Below are positions 63,785-64,000 of a stretch of 64,000 bases of DNA, piece after piece. The DNA is from Vandiemenella viatica (lineage: Eukaryota; Arthropoda; Insecta; Orthoptera; Morabidae), in contig JARYHS010013630.1 of assembly GCA_031002005.1 (NCBI GenBank), positions 25,077,112 to 25,141,111 on the forward strand, read 5' to 3'. Within the stretch, counting starts at the first letter, position 1; every line of letters starts with the position of its first letter. A program made the position numbers and the translations under genes. The notes beneath the pieces are model-generated. The model made no database searches, was not told the DNA's origin, and was given only the letters and a program-made list of their open reading frames with translations.

Positions 63785-64000
63785 GAAGCTAACATGGAAG
63801 CTCCATATAGAACACATGGTTAATAAAGCAAACATTAGACTCAAACAGCTATACCCTATGCTAAACAGACAAAGCACACTACACCGAGGTAATGCCCGAA
63901 CAATGTACTTAGCACTCATTCGGCCACTCATGACGTATGCAGCTCCGGTTTGGGGGTACGCCGCTAAGTCTCACATTAGGAGACTGCAATTAATCCAAAA
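63785..64000 (+). pseudogene. Continuation of the first LINE's ORF2 after the insertion
   Basis: After the second copy of the target duplication the plus strand resumes KLTWKLHIEHMVNKANIRL, then MYLALIRPLMTYAAPVWGYA, matching the reverse transcriptase thumb expected after FDAKLT at 62968. The frame is open to the window end. Confidence 0.9.

Larger units (their letters stand above)
58364..64000 (+). mobile_element. Jockey-like LINE with two ORFs, interrupted by another LINE, running off the window
   Basis: ORF1 with zinc knuckles and ORF2 with AP-type endonuclease and reverse transcriptase are in the standard order. Composition is clearly GC-richer than the flanks. The leader before the first ATG (58395) is only about 30 bases. 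Two frameshifts fall in C8 runs. An insertion at 62975-63784 splits ORF2, which then resumes from 63785 and continues past the end of the window. The element sits inside a Tigger fragment. Confidence 0.92.

Noticed and set aside
1..64000. CRISPR arrays, bacterial operons, rRNA genes
   Set aside because: No regularly spaced short repeats with unique spacers and no rRNA-like sequence were seen; splicing and transposon content show animal nuclear DNA.

Overview
The window is eukaryotic nuclear DNA, AT-rich, with spliced genes, long introns and a dense load of nested transposable elements. One host gene is recognisable: an orthologue of SIRT1/Sir2 (NAD-dependent protein deacetylase) on the minus strand. 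Its exon proteins and the mix of elements (mariner, Tigger, piggyBac, hAT-like, Jockey-like LINEs with zinc-knuckle ORF1, Penelope-like elements, tRNA-derived SINEs) fit an insect or close arthropod with a large genome. The species cannot be fixed from this sequence.

SIRT1: nine coding exons were placed by splice sites and reading phase, from 50698 (most 5' exon found) to the stop codon at 3231. They carry the whole catalytic core (GAG-S, the DFRS segment, QNID, the CHG catalytic histidine, two zinc-binding Cys pairs, GSS and INRE motifs) and a long acidic/Ser-rich C-terminus. The first coding exon was not found. The zinc-ribbon exon holds a perfect 5-bp tandem duplication that breaks the frame, and a decayed copy of part of the large C-terminal exon lies in the next intron.

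Layout: 0-3.2 kb probable 3' UTR; 3.2-5 kb last two exons; 5-22 kb a giant intron with an exon-copy pseudogene, tandem Penelope-like (PLE) 3' ends, two facing LINEs, and a TIR transposon carrying a 1-kb-armed PLE palindrome; 22-34 kb an intron with a mariner split by a hAT-like element, a second mariner, LINE scraps, a tandem array and a SINE; 33.8-34.5 kb three exons; 34.5-45.4 kb an intron with a SINE, a piggyBac remnant, a nearly intact Tigger and PLE pieces; 45.4-50.7 kb three exons plus a mariner with a 72-nt A run; 50.7-58 kb upstream or first intron, with a LINE cut by a Helitron-like element and a solo LTR, a hAT scrap, and an LTR holding a SINE; 58-64 kb a GC-richer Jockey-like LINE inserted in a Tigger fragment, cut by a second LINE and running off the window.

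Many insertions have exact junctions (target-site duplications or restored host reading frames), so the order of events can be read. The most unusual structures are seven hairpin-forming repeats between the two ORFs of the 58-kb LINE, two of them with compensatory base changes; the PLE palindrome with a hammerhead-like core motif in each arm; a family of at least twelve dispersed PLE-type 3' tails; and the SIRT1 frameshift.
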